Source: Deltaproteobacteria bacterium (GTDB taxonomy: Bacteria; Myxococcota_A; Polyangia; Polyangiales; Houyiibacteriaceae). Taken from it: a stretch of DNA of 38,375 nucleotides. Position 1 is the first letter of the stretch, and every line of letters begins with the position of its first letter. A program made the position numbers and the translations under genes. Of the stretch, positions 17,552-25,750 are shown piece by piece. The notes below the pieces were generated by a model. The model was given only the letters and a program-made list of their open reading frames with translations, was not told where the DNA came from and did no database searches. The stretch spans positions 1 through 38,375 of the forward strand of contig JAADHO010000335.1 of the NCBI GenBank assembly GCA_013151775.1, read 5' to 3'.

Positions 17552-17577
17552 CCTCGATGCGCTAGCCTCGCCTCGGC

Positions 17578-18951
17578 TCAGGACTCGATGTCAGCGGCGG
17601 AGACCCCGTGCTGGCGAAGTTTCTCCCACAGGTTTTTGCGCGAAATGCCCAAGAGCTCCGCAGCCTGGGCGCGTTTCCCCTTGGCCGCTTCGAGCGTGCG
17701 CAGCAGATACTCACGCTCGAACTCCTTCATCGCGACCGAGAGCGGACGCACGCTCTGCTCGCTCGTCGGTTCCAAGGTGCCGCCGCAGATGTCGGGGGGA
17801 AGATCCTGCAGCCGCAGCTCTCGCCCGCGACAGAAGACCAGAGCGTGCTCGATGGCGTGCATGAATTCCCGGACGTTCCCTGGGAAGTCATGCCGTTCGA
17901 GGGCCGCGCGCACCGCGGGGGAGACCGAGGGCGGATCACCGGGACCGTTGTAGAAGCGCCGAAGAAAGTGCTCCGCGAGCATGGGAATGTCTCCGCGCCT
18001 CTCCCGCAGCGGCGGAATCCGGATCTCGAGCACGTTGATGCGGTAGTAGAGATCCTCCCGAAAGCGTCCCTCCGCGACCTCGGTCTTCAGGTTGCGGTTG
18101 GTCGTGGAGATCAGGCGCACATCGACCTGTGTAGACGTGTTTGATCCGATGGGCTCGAAGGTCCCCTCTTGAAGAACACGCAGCAGCTTCGCTTGGGCAG
18201 GCAGTGGCAGCTCGCCGACTTCGTCGAAGAGCAGCGTCCCTCCGTCGGCGAGCTTGAACCTGCCGTCTCGCCTGCCGAGGGCGCCGGTGAAGGCCCCCCG
18301 CTCGTGACCGAAGAGCTCGGCCTCGATCAGCGCCTCCGGAAACGCGGCGCAGTTCACCGCCACGAACGCCTTGTCTCGCCGTGGGCTCCTGTCATGGATC
18401 GCCCTGGCGACCAGCTCCTTGCCCGTACCGCTCTCGGCCGAGATCAACACGGAGGCGGAGCTGTCAGCGATGGCGTCGATGCGCTCTTGCAGTCTCAACA
18501 TCGCTGGAGTGTGTCCCACCAGCAGCGCGCCCGACCCCTTGGAGGCGAGGGCCGCCAGCGCGGCGTCGAGGTCGCGGCGCAGATCGCGGCGCTCGGTGAT
18601 GCGCTCCACGGCCATCACGATCTCCTGAACCTCGAAGGGCTTGGTGATGTAGTCGTAGGCACCCTCCTTGATGACAGCGACGGCGTCCGAGAAGGAGCCG
18701 AAGCCCGTGATCAACACGACCTCCGTCTTCGGAGTCCGCTCTCGGATTCGCCGGAACACGCTCAGGCCGTCGAGGGATGGCAGCCGAATGTCGCAGATGA
18801 CGAGATCCAGCACGCGGCTCTCCGCCACCGCTAGCGCCTCGGCCCCGTCGCTGACCGCGATCACCTTGTGCCCACGCGCCCGCAGCGCGTCGCTCACCGC
18901 CATGCGGATCAGTGGTTCATCGTCCGCCAACAGAATACTAAGCATGGGCAT
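17578..18951 (-). CDS. NtrC-family sigma-54-dependent response regulator
   Basis: 457 residues. Receiver domain at ~4-118 with phospho-acceptor Asp54 (VICDIRLPS), Thr81 (LITGFGS) and Lys104 (TKPF). AAA+ domain at ~140-375 with Walker A ESGTGKE (173-179), the sigma-54 contact loop GAFTGA (219-224) and Walker [10 protein letters not shown] Fis-type helix-turn-helix lies at ~415-450 ([23 protein letters not shown]). It is convergent with the electron-transfer operon (26 bp gap) and overlaps the kinase gene upstream by 14 bp, so the two form a cognate pair. Sigma-54 promoters with shared upstream repeats precede both flanking transcription units, making these its likely targets. Confidence 0.93.
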   Translation of the reverse strand: MPMLSILLADDEPLIRMAVSDALRARGHKVIAVSDGAEALAVAESRVLDLVICDIRLPSLDGLSVFRRIRERTPKTEVVLITGFGSFSDAVAVIKEGAYDYITKPFEVQEIVMAVERITERRDLRRDLDAALAALASKGSGALLVGHTPAMLRLQERIDAIADSSASVLISAESGTGKELVARAIHDRSPRRDKAFVAVNCAAFPEALIEAELFGHERGAFTGALGRRDGRFKLADGGTLLFDEVGELPLPAQAKLLRVLQEGTFEPIGSNTSTQVDVRLISTTNRNLKTEVAEGRFREDLYYRINVLEIRIPPLRERRGDIPMLAEHFLRRFYNGPGDPPSVSPAVRAALERHDFPGNVREFMHAIEHALVFCRGRELRLQDLPPDICGGTLEPTSEQSVRPLSVAMKEFEREYLLRTLEAAKGKRAQAAELLGISRKNLWEKLRQHGVSAADIES

Positions 18952-20245
18952 GACCTCCAGCGGCCGGCAGCCACAGGGTCACGGTGGTGCCACGTCCGAG
19001 TTCGCTCTCGATGGAGAGTTCTCCTCCGAACGAGTGCATCACGCCATAGCTGATGGCGAGCCCGAGGCCCGTGCCTTCGCCGTGGCGCTTCGTCGTGAAG
19101 AAGGGGTCACGCACCTTCGCCAGGTTCTCCTTCGAGATTCCGGGACCGCGATCTGCGATCGCGATGCCCCACATGGAAGCGCGGCGAGTCGCAGACACGG
19201 ACACCTCGGATCCCCCCGGACTGAAGTAGATGGCGTTCATCACAACGTTGATCAGGGCTTTCTTGAGCTGGGTCGTCTCTGCACGGATTTGCACATCGCC
19301 GACCTCGAGTGACGACACCACCTTGACGTCGGCTTCTTCGCAGAATGGCACCACGCTGCGCAAGCACGCCGACACGAGTTCGGCCGCGTCGATGTCCGTG
19401 GGCACAGCTGACCTGCGACGAGAGTAGTCCCGCAAGCCCTCGAGGATACCCGTCATTCGAGCGCAGGCCTCTAGGATGGAGGAGAGGTATTTTTCTCGTC
19501 GCTCCTCCGGCATGTGTTCTTCACGCAGCGCTCTGGCGCACTGCATGATCCCGGAGAGGGGATTGTTGATCTCGTGCGCGATGCCGGCGGCGAGCACCCC
19601 GGTCGCAGCGTGCTTCTCGAGTTCGATCAGATCGGTCTGCTCTTCGACCAGCCTCTGGTGCGTCAGGGCCATCTCATCGTGGGCGGCCCGCAGGCGACGG
19701 CCGGGACGGGTGGCGAGGTCGAAGAGGACGCCCACCACCGGCCCGTGCAAGACGACAGCAGCGACCACGAAGACCGCAGACCACGGCTGCACCGGCAGGG
19801 GTCCGAGCAGCGCCAAGCTAGCGATCAATCCGAGATTGACCAGCGCCGTCAGGAGCCCCCCGCGCAGTCCGAAATAGGAGGCCACCAGAGCGCTCCACAG
19901 ATACAATGCGGGCACGAAGGGGCTCGAGATTCCGCCCGATACGTACACGAGCGCCGTCACGAACACGATGTCCGAGAGGGAGGCGACGAAGTAGAACGTG
20001 CGCTTCTCCTCGGTGCGCAGGATCCTCCCCCCGGCCAAGTACAAGATGACGCAATAGGGAGCGAAGACCCCGAAGGCCTCCAACACGGCGTGGCGCGTTC
20101 CGCCCGGCTCGAGCGTCAACAGCGCCCACGCAGCGCCTCCGGCGATAGCCATCGTGCGCACCAGCAGGTAGATCAAATCGCGTACGTCGAAGCCGTGGGG
20201 TAGGTCATCGCTCGCGCCTGAACGCTGAATCTCCGAAGGCTCCAT
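18938..20245 (-). CDS. Membrane histidine kinase, partner of the NtrC-type regulator
   Basis: 435 residues. About six hydrophobic segments between ~22 and 178 form the sensor region, with only short loops outside the membrane, so the signal is probably sensed in the membrane (for example quinone state or membrane energisation; inference). A coiled stretch (~182-212) leads to the HisKA domain with His224 (AAGIAHEINNPLSG) and an HATPase domain with VVMNAIYFSP (N box), DRGPGIS (G1), FFTTK and GTGLGLA (G2). No PAS or heme-binding domain is seen. It overlaps the regulator gene by 14 bp. The 447-bp region before its start is shared with the cytochrome-porin gene. Confidence 0.9.
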   Translation of the reverse strand: MEPSEIQRSGASDDLPHGFDVRDLIYLLVRTMAIAGGAAWALLTLEPGGTRHAVLEAFGVFAPYCVILYLAGGRILRTEEKRTFYFVASLSDIVFVTALVYVSGGISSPFVPALYLWSALVASYFGLRGGLLTALVNLGLIASLALLGPLPVQPWSAVFVVAAVVLHGPVVGVLFDLATRPGRRLRAAHDEMALTHQRLVEEQTDLIELEKHAATGVLAAGIAHEINNPLSGIMQCARALREEHMPEERREKYLSSILEACARMTGILEGLRDYSRRRSAVPTDIDAAELVSACLRSVVPFCEEADVKVVSSLEVGDVQIRAETTQLKKALINVVMNAIYFSPGGSEVSVSATRRASMWGIAIADRGPGISKENLAKVRDPFFTTKRHGEGTGLGLAISYGVMHSFGGELSIESELGRGTTVTLWLPAAGGHAHA

Positions 20246-20431
20246 CCAGATCGAGTCTACGCCTCTGGTCGCGATACCGCGAGGTCGAGATTCGTCAAAA
20301 ATGCAGGGTCAGAATGGAACGGCCCGTGAATCTCCCGAGGAGTCTGTGCGACCCGGACGCCCGAGTGGAGCTCCACGGGTCGGCCCGTCGGGCGCGCAAA
20401 CGCGTCCGGCACGCGGGCGAGCGAACGCGCA

Positions 20432-20503
20432 GGTTACAGGTCCGTAACGGAGTCTCGCCCTCGTAGCACCGACCCGTAACGCGCTCGGTTACAGGTTCGG
20501 AGC
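20432..20503 (+). promoter_or_regulatory. Predicted activator-binding region (UAS) matching that at 3067-3132
   Basis: GTTACAGGTCCGTAAC (20433-20448) has the same GTTAC-N6-GTAAC layout as 3068-3083. AGCACCGACCCGTAAC (20465-20480) is identical at 14 of 16 bases to 3101-3116 and begins 32 bp after the first site (33 bp in the other promoter). A third copy of the GTTACAGGTYCG half lies at 20488-20503. The block is about 100-125 bp upstream of sigma-54 elements and lies between the kinase gene and the cytochrome-porin gene. The rest of 20246-20692 shows no gene. Confidence 0.65.
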
Positions 20504-20577
20504 GGAGGTGCGGCGCGATTTCGTGCGCACAAGCCGCACTATCCGCCGCGAAAGCGGTCGTTCCTCACGAACAGGGC

Positions 20578-20593
20578 TGGCTCGTGTGCTGCG
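20578..20593 (+). promoter_or_regulatory. Weaker sigma-54-like element
   Basis: TGGCTCG-TGTG-CTGCG keeps the GG/GC pairs with correct -24/-12 spacing but departs from TTGC at one base. It is an alternative to the better element 26 bp downstream. Confidence 0.35.
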
Positions 20594-20603
20594 AGCTGCG
20601 CGT

Positions 20604-20619
20604 TGGCGCGCCAGTTGCA
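20604..20619 (+). promoter_or_regulatory. Sigma-54 (-24/-12) promoter of the cytochrome-porin gene
   Basis: TGGCGCG-CCAG-TTGCA matches the sigma-54 consensus with only A to G inside the -24 element. It is about 74 nt upstream of the ATG at 20693, and the predicted activator sites lie 100 bp or more further upstream, as expected for NtrC-type activation by looping. Confidence 0.68.
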
Positions 20620-20692
20620 ACCAGCTCACCCGCATTCCCTGAGATCCAAGTCGAACGCAAGCGCTGCCCCTACGTTGGGCAGGAGGAAAATG

Positions 20693-22099
20693 ATGCCCAG
20701 AGTCAACCGCGACCTACGTCTGTTCAGTGCCCTGCTCGCGTGTTCTGCGGGAGTCATCATCGTGCTCTCCACGTCTCCCGCCTACGCGATTCCAGCGTTC
20801 GCGCGCCAGTATGGAACGAGCTGCCAGACTTGCCACACGGTGTTTCCGGCACTCACTCCCTTCGGAGAGGCGTTTCGTCGCAACGGATTCAGGTTTCCTG
20901 GAATCAACAGCGAGGCGCTAGATCAAGAGCCCACATCCATGGGCAGCCCCGCGTTTCGATCGCTCTTCCCCCACTCGGTCTGGCCCTCGTCCGTGCCGAG
21001 GGGAGTGCCGCTCTCGGTCGGCATCAGCGGGTCGGCGGTCGCACATCCCGACGCGAACTCGGGTGGAGCGGCTGCTGACGATGGCGCGGCCTTCACCTTG
21101 GACGGCTTGGCAGCGGAGGCGAGCATCTGGGGCGGCGGTCCCATCGATGATCAGATCACGTTTTTCGTCGAGCTCTCCGCCTCGGAGGAGGGTTTGGAAT
21201 TCGAACACGGCGAGCTGCACTTCGGTGATATCGCCGGACCTCAGCACTGGCTCAACCTCGCCGTCGGCCGGCGCGCGCCGACCCTGTCCAGCTTCGGAAT
21301 GCACAGCTCCTATTTGGTAGACATGCGCTTCACCTCCGCTTCGCTGACGGCGCTCTACGGCGCCGACGAAGGTGCCCTCGACGTGATGGGCGGAAGCACG
21401 GGGATCGAGCTCAACGGCGTGATCGGCGGCTTCTTCGACTACGCCTTCGGCATTCACTCGGGGACGAGCATCGACGTTCGCAACACCCAAGACGCCTACG
21501 CCCAGATCGGCTTCAAGCTCGGAGGCATGCGACTCGACGGTGAGCCAGGAGGCGCGCTCCCGGACGCCACCCATCCCTGGGGAGAGACTGCGCTGACCGT
21601 CGACTTCTTCGCGCAGCGCGCCCAGTCCCAAGCCAGCAACCCCGACGCCACGACCGCAGACCTGACCCTCGACGTTCGAACGCTGGCCTTCGGTGGCGGC
21701 ATTCGCGCGCAGTGGGGCTCCTTGCTGCTCGACTCGGGCGCGCTCCTGCAGATCGACGACCACGCCCAAGCCGACAACCGGGGCGCGCGCATGTTCGTGG
21801 AGTGGAACGAGCTGTCCTACGTGGCGCTCCCGTGGCTCGTCCCGGCGGTGCGCTTCGAGTACATCTCGCTCATGCCCGAGGGCGGACAGACCGTCAGCGA
21901 CTACCGCATCACACCCGGTGTCGCGGCGTTGATCCGGGCGAACGTGAAGGTGGTCCTCGAGGGCTGGTTCGAAGGCGCGAGCGGCGCGCCGCCCGCCGGC
22001 TGGGCGCCCGCCATGGGGCTCGCCGACCCGACGTCCCCCATGACCAACGTCGGCATCGAGAACGAGGGCATCGCCCTGAACCTCGACTACGCTTTCTGA
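20693..22099 (+). CDS. Cyc2-like outer-membrane monoheme cytochrome-porin
   Basis: 468 residues from the second of two adjacent ATGs; AGGAGG at 20681-20686 is 6 nt from 20693 but only 3 nt from 20690. A signal peptide ends at about Ala32 (SPAYA). The mature N-terminus IPAFARQYGTSCQTCH places one CxxCH heme at residues 44-48, followed by FPALTPFGEAFRRNGF. P-FARQ...CxxCH...P-L-FG resembles the start of Cyc2, a heme-porin fusion known for outer-membrane Fe(II) oxidation. The remaining ~400 residues have alternating beta-strand character and end in LDYAF, a C-terminal Phe typical of beta-barrels. It has its own sigma-54 promoter and the operator shared with the operon. Substrate is unknown; distant relatives exist in organisms not known to oxidise iron. 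Confidence 0.78.
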   Translation: MPRVNRDLRLFSALLACSAGVIIVLSTSPAYAIPAFARQYGTSCQTCHTVFPALTPFGEAFRRNGFRFPGINSEALDQEPTSMGSPAFRSLFPHSVWPSSVPRGVPLSVGISGSAVAHPDANSGGAAADDGAAFTLDGLAAEASIWGGGPIDDQITFFVELSASEEGLEFEHGELHFGDIAGPQHWLNLAVGRRAPTLSSFGMHSSYLVDMRFTSASLTALYGADEGALDVMGGSTGIELNGVIGGFFDYAFGIHSGTSIDVRNTQDAYAQIGFKLGGMRLDGEPGGALPDATHPWGETALTVDFFAQRAQSQASNPDATTADLTLDVRTLAFGGGIRAQWGSLLLDSGALLQIDDHAQADNRGARMFVEWNELSYVALPWLVPAVRFEYISLMPEGGQTVSDYRITPGVAALIRANVKVVLEGWFEGASGAPPAGWAPAMGLADPTSPMTNVGIENEGIALNLDYAF

Positions 22100-22229
22100 G
22101 TCGAGCGCGCGGTCGCGCAGCTGCGACGAGACTCTGGTGCAGGTGCGACCTCACGGTGGTCGTTCGCTGCGTGCGCGATCGGCTCGCTGGCTACTGCTAC
22201 CCCTCCCTCGCCGGCAGCGTGCAACCCCT

Positions 22230-22251
22230 CAGTAGCGGCCACTGCTGACTG
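22230..22251. terminator. Weak hairpin between convergent genes
   Basis: CAGTAGC (22230-22236) can pair with GCTGACTG (22244-22251) with one bulged base and a 7-nt loop, 11 bp before the stop of the DUF493 gene. There is no T-tract, so a terminator role is only possible. Confidence 0.3.
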
Positions 22252-22261
22252 GCTCGAGACG

Positions 22262-22531
22262 TCAGATCACCATGCGCACGGCGTCGTGATCACGCAGCGC
22301 GACGTGCAGCGTGTCGCGTTCTTCTTCGGTCTGCACCTCGAGGGTGACGCTGAGGGATCGCCAGCGCTTCTCGCGGCTCTCGTTGCCATCCTGCACCAGG
22401 TGAGGGCGCGCGCCCATGACCTGACCGATGGCCTTGCGCATGGCCGCCTCGTCCGCGCCGATCACGCGGTACTCCCAGCCACAGGGGTAGACCAGATGGG
22501 GCTTCCCGTCATCGTCCAGGGTCATCTCCAT
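22262..22531 (-). CDS. DUF493 (YbeD-like) small protein
   Basis: 89 residues. PCGWEYRVIGADEAAMRKAI, a central SREKRWRSLSVTLEV strand and the terminal DHDAVRMVI match the DUF493/YbeD ferredoxin-like alpha-beta fold, whose members end in a similar VRMVL. YbeD is a conserved cytoplasmic protein thought to act as a regulatory or allosteric domain; the function is not established. It lies 42 bp downstream of the Ser/Thr kinase gene in the same direction, so may be co-transcribed. An in-frame ATG two codons later is an alternative start. Confidence 0.8.
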   Translation of the reverse strand: MEMTLDDDGKPHLVYPCGWEYRVIGADEAAMRKAIGQVMGARPHLVQDGNESREKRWRSLSVTLEVQTEEERDTLHVALRDHDAVRMVI

Positions 22532-22573
22532 CTCTTCAGTGTGTGGGCTGCTGCGGGGGACGCAAGCGCTGGC

Positions 22574-24385
22574 TCAACGACCGCGAAGGCTGAAGCCGAT
22601 GCGCACCCAGCCAGGCTCGCCGGTGAAGCCCTCGAAGCGGTAGCCCGTCCAGAGCCGACTCATGCAGGCGCGCGCGGGCGCGTCGAGGTCGCAGTAGCCG
22701 CGCGCCTGCACATCGCGGACGACACCCTCAGCGTCCAAGGTCAGCTGCCACCAGCGGCCTTGCCGCATGGCGTGCCCACGGTAGCAGGCGGCCACCTCGT
22801 CGAGGTGCGCTCGTGCCTGACGCTTGAGCTCGGTGAGCTCGACGACGTGGTTCCCCATGAAGGATTGCGCCTCCGCCACGTCGCTTCGCCGCACGATCGG
22901 CAGCTCCCGCAGGGTGCCATTGCAGTCGACCATGCGGGTGCGAGCCTGGCGGGTGGCACGTGCGCGCGGCGCGCTCTTGGATGCCCTCGACTCCATCGTG
23001 GGCGGAGCTGCGGACGAGGGTGGGTCGTCGGCCGCAGCGGGCGCCGGGCCGGCGTCCGACGTCGGGGCGATGACGAGGCCCGCGTCCACGGGATCCGCCT
23101 GCACAACCGCCGCGTCCACCAACGCAGCCGGCGGTGCGGACGATCGAGGCACGTCGACGCTCGCCTGAATGCCCTCCGTGGGCGGAGCGGACTCGGACGC
23201 GGGCTCGTTCGTCACGCGCCCGACCATCACGGCGAGCGCCGCGATGGCGAGGCCCGGTAAGAGCCACAGCCATCGTCGCGGCCGACCGCCATCGTTGGAT
23301 GTGGGCGCAGACGCAGGTGGCGGCGGCTCCGTCGCGGGCGTCACCGTCGGTGCGAAGGCTGCGGGTGTCCGCTGCTTCGGCGGATCTGTCGCGGGCGTCA
23401 CCGTCGGCGCGAAGGCTGCGGGCGTCCGCTGCTTCGGCGGATCCGTCGCGGGTGTCACGGCCGGAGCGTGCGCACCGTCGGCGACAGACGCCTCAGCCCT
23501 CGATGCGCGCGGCGTCATGGGCTCGACCTGCGCCAAGGAGAGTAGCGCCTCGCGCATGCTCGTTGCGTCCTCGAAGCGGGCCGCCGCGTCCTTCGCCATC
23601 GCGCACTTCACCACGGCGCAGAACTCCGCCGACAGCTCAGGGCGTAGCTCGCAGAGCTCGGGCGGCTCCTCGCCGACGATCGAGAAGAGCAGCTCGTGGT
23701 AGTTGCCCGTGTCGAAGGGCAGGCGCCCGCTCGTCGACTCGTAGAGGCACACGCCGACGGCGTACAGATCGCTCGCCTCATCCACGGGCCGACCGCGAGC
23801 CTGCTCGGGTGACATATAGGCGGGGGTGCCCAAGACCTGTCCCGTGCGAGTCATGCGCATGGCCTCGTCGCCGCCGCTGTGAGCGATGCCGAAGTCGAGC
23901 AGCCGGACCACGTCACACACGCCCGAGATCTGACTCAAGAAGACGTTGTCGGGTTTGAGATCGCGGTGCACCACGCCACGCGCGTGGGCCACCGCGAGGG
24001 CGTCGAGCATCTGCGCGGCGATGAAGGCCGCGCGAGTCTCGTCGAGCCTGCCTTCGCGGACGAGCAGCTGAGCGAGGGACTCGCCCCGGAGCAGATCCAT
24101 GACCAAGAAGGGCCGCCCCTCGTCGACGCCGAAGTCTGTGACCTGGGCGATGTTGGGGTGACCCAAGGAGGCCGCGAGCTCCGCCTCGCGACGAAAACGC
24201 GCCACGAAGGAGGCGTCCTCGGCCAGCTCGCGTCGCAGCAGCTTCAGGGCGACACGCCTCCCGAGGGGCTCTTGGACGGCCTCGTAGACCACGCCCATGC
24301 CGCCTCGTCCGAGCTCACCGACCACGCGGTAGCGGCCACCGATCAGGTCGCCAGGAACAGCGCCCAGGTTGTCGCTGGTGGCCAC
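22574..24385 (-). CDS. Pkn-type Ser/Thr protein kinase with TonB/AgmX-like C-terminal domain
   Basis: 603 residues, GTG start with GGAG about 6 nt upstream. Kinase domain ~19-285: glycine loop LGRGGMG, Lys48 (VALK), catalytic His140-Arg141-Asp142 (HRDLKPDN), DFG at 164, APE-type MSPEQ. A Pro/Ala/Thr linker with two exact-type 19-residue repeats (PPKQRTPAAFAPTVTPATD) and a partial third leads to one membrane helix at ~372-389. A second low-complexity linker is followed by a C-terminal domain (~515-603) with CYRGH...GVVRDVQ...C...MSRLWTGYRFEGF, resembling the AgmX/PglI or TonB C-terminal fold common in Myxococcota. The C-terminal part is probably periplasmic. The gene starts immediately after the stop of a 35-codon frame in the same reading frame. 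Confidence 0.9.
   Translation of the reverse strand: MATSDNLGAVPGDLIGGRYRVVGELGRGGMGVVYEAVQEPLGRRVALKLLRRELAEDASFVARFRREAELAASLGHPNIAQVTDFGVDEGRPFLVMDLLRGESLAQLLVREGRLDETRAAFIAAQMLDALAVAHARGVVHRDLKPDNVFLSQISGVCDVVRLLDFGIAHSGGDEAMRMTRTGQVLGTPAYMSPEQARGRPVDEASDLYAVGVCLYESTSGRLPFDTGNYHELLFSIVGEEPPELCELRPELSAEFCAVVKCAMAKDAAARFEDATSMREALLSLAQVEPMTPRASRAEASVADGAHAPAVTPATDPPKQRTPAAFAPTVTPATDPPKQRTPAAFAPTVTPATEPPPPASAPTSNDGGRPRRWLWLLPGLAIAALAVMVGRVTNEPASESAPPTEGIQASVDVPRSSAPPAALVDAAVVQADPVDAGLVIAPTSDAGPAPAAADDPPSSAAPPTMESRASKSAPRARATRQARTRMVDCNGTLRELPIVRRSDVAEAQSFMGNHVVELTELKRQARAHLDEVAACYRGHAMRQGRWWQLTLDAEGVVRDVQARGYCDLDAPARACMSRLWTGYRFEGFTGEPGWVRIGFSLRGR
23334..23447 (-). repeat. Two 57-bp tandem repeats plus partial third copy in kinase linker
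   Basis: Units begin at 23334 and 23391 and differ at only four bases; a third, diverged and partial unit starts at 23448. They encode the 19-residue Pro/Ala/Thr repeat in the linker between kinase domain and membrane helix, so copy number could change linker length. Confidence 0.8.
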
Positions 24386-24493
24386 CTACGACTCCGGAAT
24401 CTGGACGTGCTCGACCAGGTCCTCGAGCAAGGCCCGGCGCAGTTCCAGCTCGAAGCGGTGGTCGACGAGCGTGCCTGTGTCGAGGGAGTCCAT
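24386..24493 (-). CDS. Possible 35-residue leader peptide upstream of the kinase gene
   Basis: ATG at 24493 has GGAGG 7 nt upstream. The frame encodes MDSLDTGTLVDHRFELELRR... (35 residues, amphipathic, ending in IPES) and its TAG is directly followed by the GTG of the kinase gene in the same frame. Read-through or a sequencing error would join the two, but no kinase homology is visible in the peptide. It may be a translated leader coupled to kinase translation. No family recognised. Confidence 0.4.
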   Translation of the reverse strand: MDSLDTGTLVDHRFELELRRALLEDLVEHVQIPES

Positions 24494-24700
24494 GGGTGCG
24501 CCTCCGGCAGGGCGCACGTGCGCTCCCGGCGGAGCCGAGCAGTCTACCACGAGCGGACGACGAGACGTGGAGAGTACCGGACGGTCCGCCCTGAGTCTGG
24601 CCACTCGGCCGATTCAGCGTGCGTTCGGACACGGGGGCTTGCGCGCCGGAGGGTGAGTCGGGCTATCTTCGCTCGTCATCCATTGACGAGGAGGTCCGTG

Positions 24701-25696
24701 ATGCCGCTGTCTGACTCCGTGATCCTCTGCGAGTGTTGGGCTCGCGATGGGCTGCAGTCCATGCCGCACGTCGTGCCCACCGAGCAGAAGCTCGAGATGA
24801 TCTCCAACATCATGGCCTCGGGCGTGCAGAAGCTCGAGGTCACGAGCTTCTCCCATCCCAAGCTGTTGCCGCAGTTCGCGGACGCAGAGGAGATCCTGCG
24901 ACGCATGCCGCGACCCTCAGGGGTGAGCGCCGTCGTGCTGATGCCCAACGAGCGCGGCTTCGATCGCTTCGAGATCTGCCAGAAGGAGGGCTACGGCGCG
25001 GACGAGATCATCCTGATGATCTCCGCGAGCGAGGCCCACAACCTCGCCAACTTCCGCATGACGCACAGCCAAGCCAAGCACGTGCACGCGGGCATCATGG
25101 CGCGCGCGGAGAAGCTCGGTGTGAAGGTGATCGGCTGCGCGGGCACGGTCTACGGCTGCCCCATCGCGGGAGACGTAGCCTTCGCAGACGTGGCCGATCT
25201 CGTGCGCTTCTACGTCGACCACGGCGCCGCCACCATCATGCTCGGCGACACCACGGGCGCGGCGAATCCGTTCTTGGTGCGTGAACGCGTCGGCGCCCTG
25301 CGCGAGCTCTTCCCAAAGGTCGAGTTCATCGCGCACTTCCACGAGACGCGAGGCACGGGCATCGTCAACACCTTCGCGGCGCTCGAGCTCGGGCTGCGCT
25401 ACGTGGACGCCTCCCTCGGGGCCATCGGAGGCCAACCGGCCACCAGCCAGGGCCGCTACCAACACGGCTTCACGGGCAACGTCTCCAGCGAGGATCTCGT
25501 GTGCATGCTCGAGGAGTGCGGTGTGGACACCGGCCTCGACCTCGATCGCCTGATCCAAAACGGTCGCCGCGCCGAGGACATCCTCGACCAACGCCTGCGC
25601 TCCAACGTGATCGGCGCAGGCCGCGTCAACCACGACCCGCGCGCCTACGCGCCGCAGGCCGTGGAGAGCTCGCAGGACGAATCGATCCGAGCGTGA
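24701..25696 (+). CDS. HMGL-like (HMG-CoA lyase family) TIM-barrel lyase, catalytic Cys absent
   Basis: 331 residues; the ATG at 24701 has GAGGAGG 6 nt upstream, and the open frame further upstream is only the antisense of the kinase gene. RDGLQ near the N-terminus, TIMLGDTTGAANP and the metal-binding HFHETRG motif match the HMG-CoA lyase/isopropylmalate synthase TIM-barrel family. In HMG-CoA lyase the loop after strand 8 reads GGCP, with the catalytic Cys; here it is GGQP with a longer TSQGRYQHGFTGN loop, so the reaction may differ (another acyl-CoA lyase or aldolase). The following class V aminotransferase gene starts 54 bp downstream and may be co-transcribed. Confidence 0.82.
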   Translation: MPLSDSVILCECWARDGLQSMPHVVPTEQKLEMISNIMASGVQKLEVTSFSHPKLLPQFADAEEILRRMPRPSGVSAVVLMPNERGFDRFEICQKEGYGADEIILMISASEAHNLANFRMTHSQAKHVHAGIMARAEKLGVKVIGCAGTVYGCPIAGDVAFADVADLVRFYVDHGAATIMLGDTTGAANPFLVRERVGALRELFPKVEFIAHFHETRGTGIVNTFAALELGLRYVDASLGAIGGQPATSQGRYQHGFTGNVSSEDLVCMLEECGVDTGLDLDRLIQNGRRAEDILDQRLRSNVIGAGRVNHDPRAYAPQAVESSQDESIRA

Positions 25697-25750
25697 GTTG
25701 ACGCGCGCCCCGGGGCGCCACTCGGGCGCCGTCCCGGGTATGATTCGAGC

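Noticed and set aside
17552-17577. Terminator between the operon and the regulator gene
   Set aside because: The 26 bp hold only a direct repeat CTAGCCTCG, with no stem-loop.
23879-24700. N-terminal extension of the HMGL-like gene
   Set aside because: It is antisense to the kinase catalytic domain; the ATG at 24701 has a strong ribosome-binding site and matches the family start.
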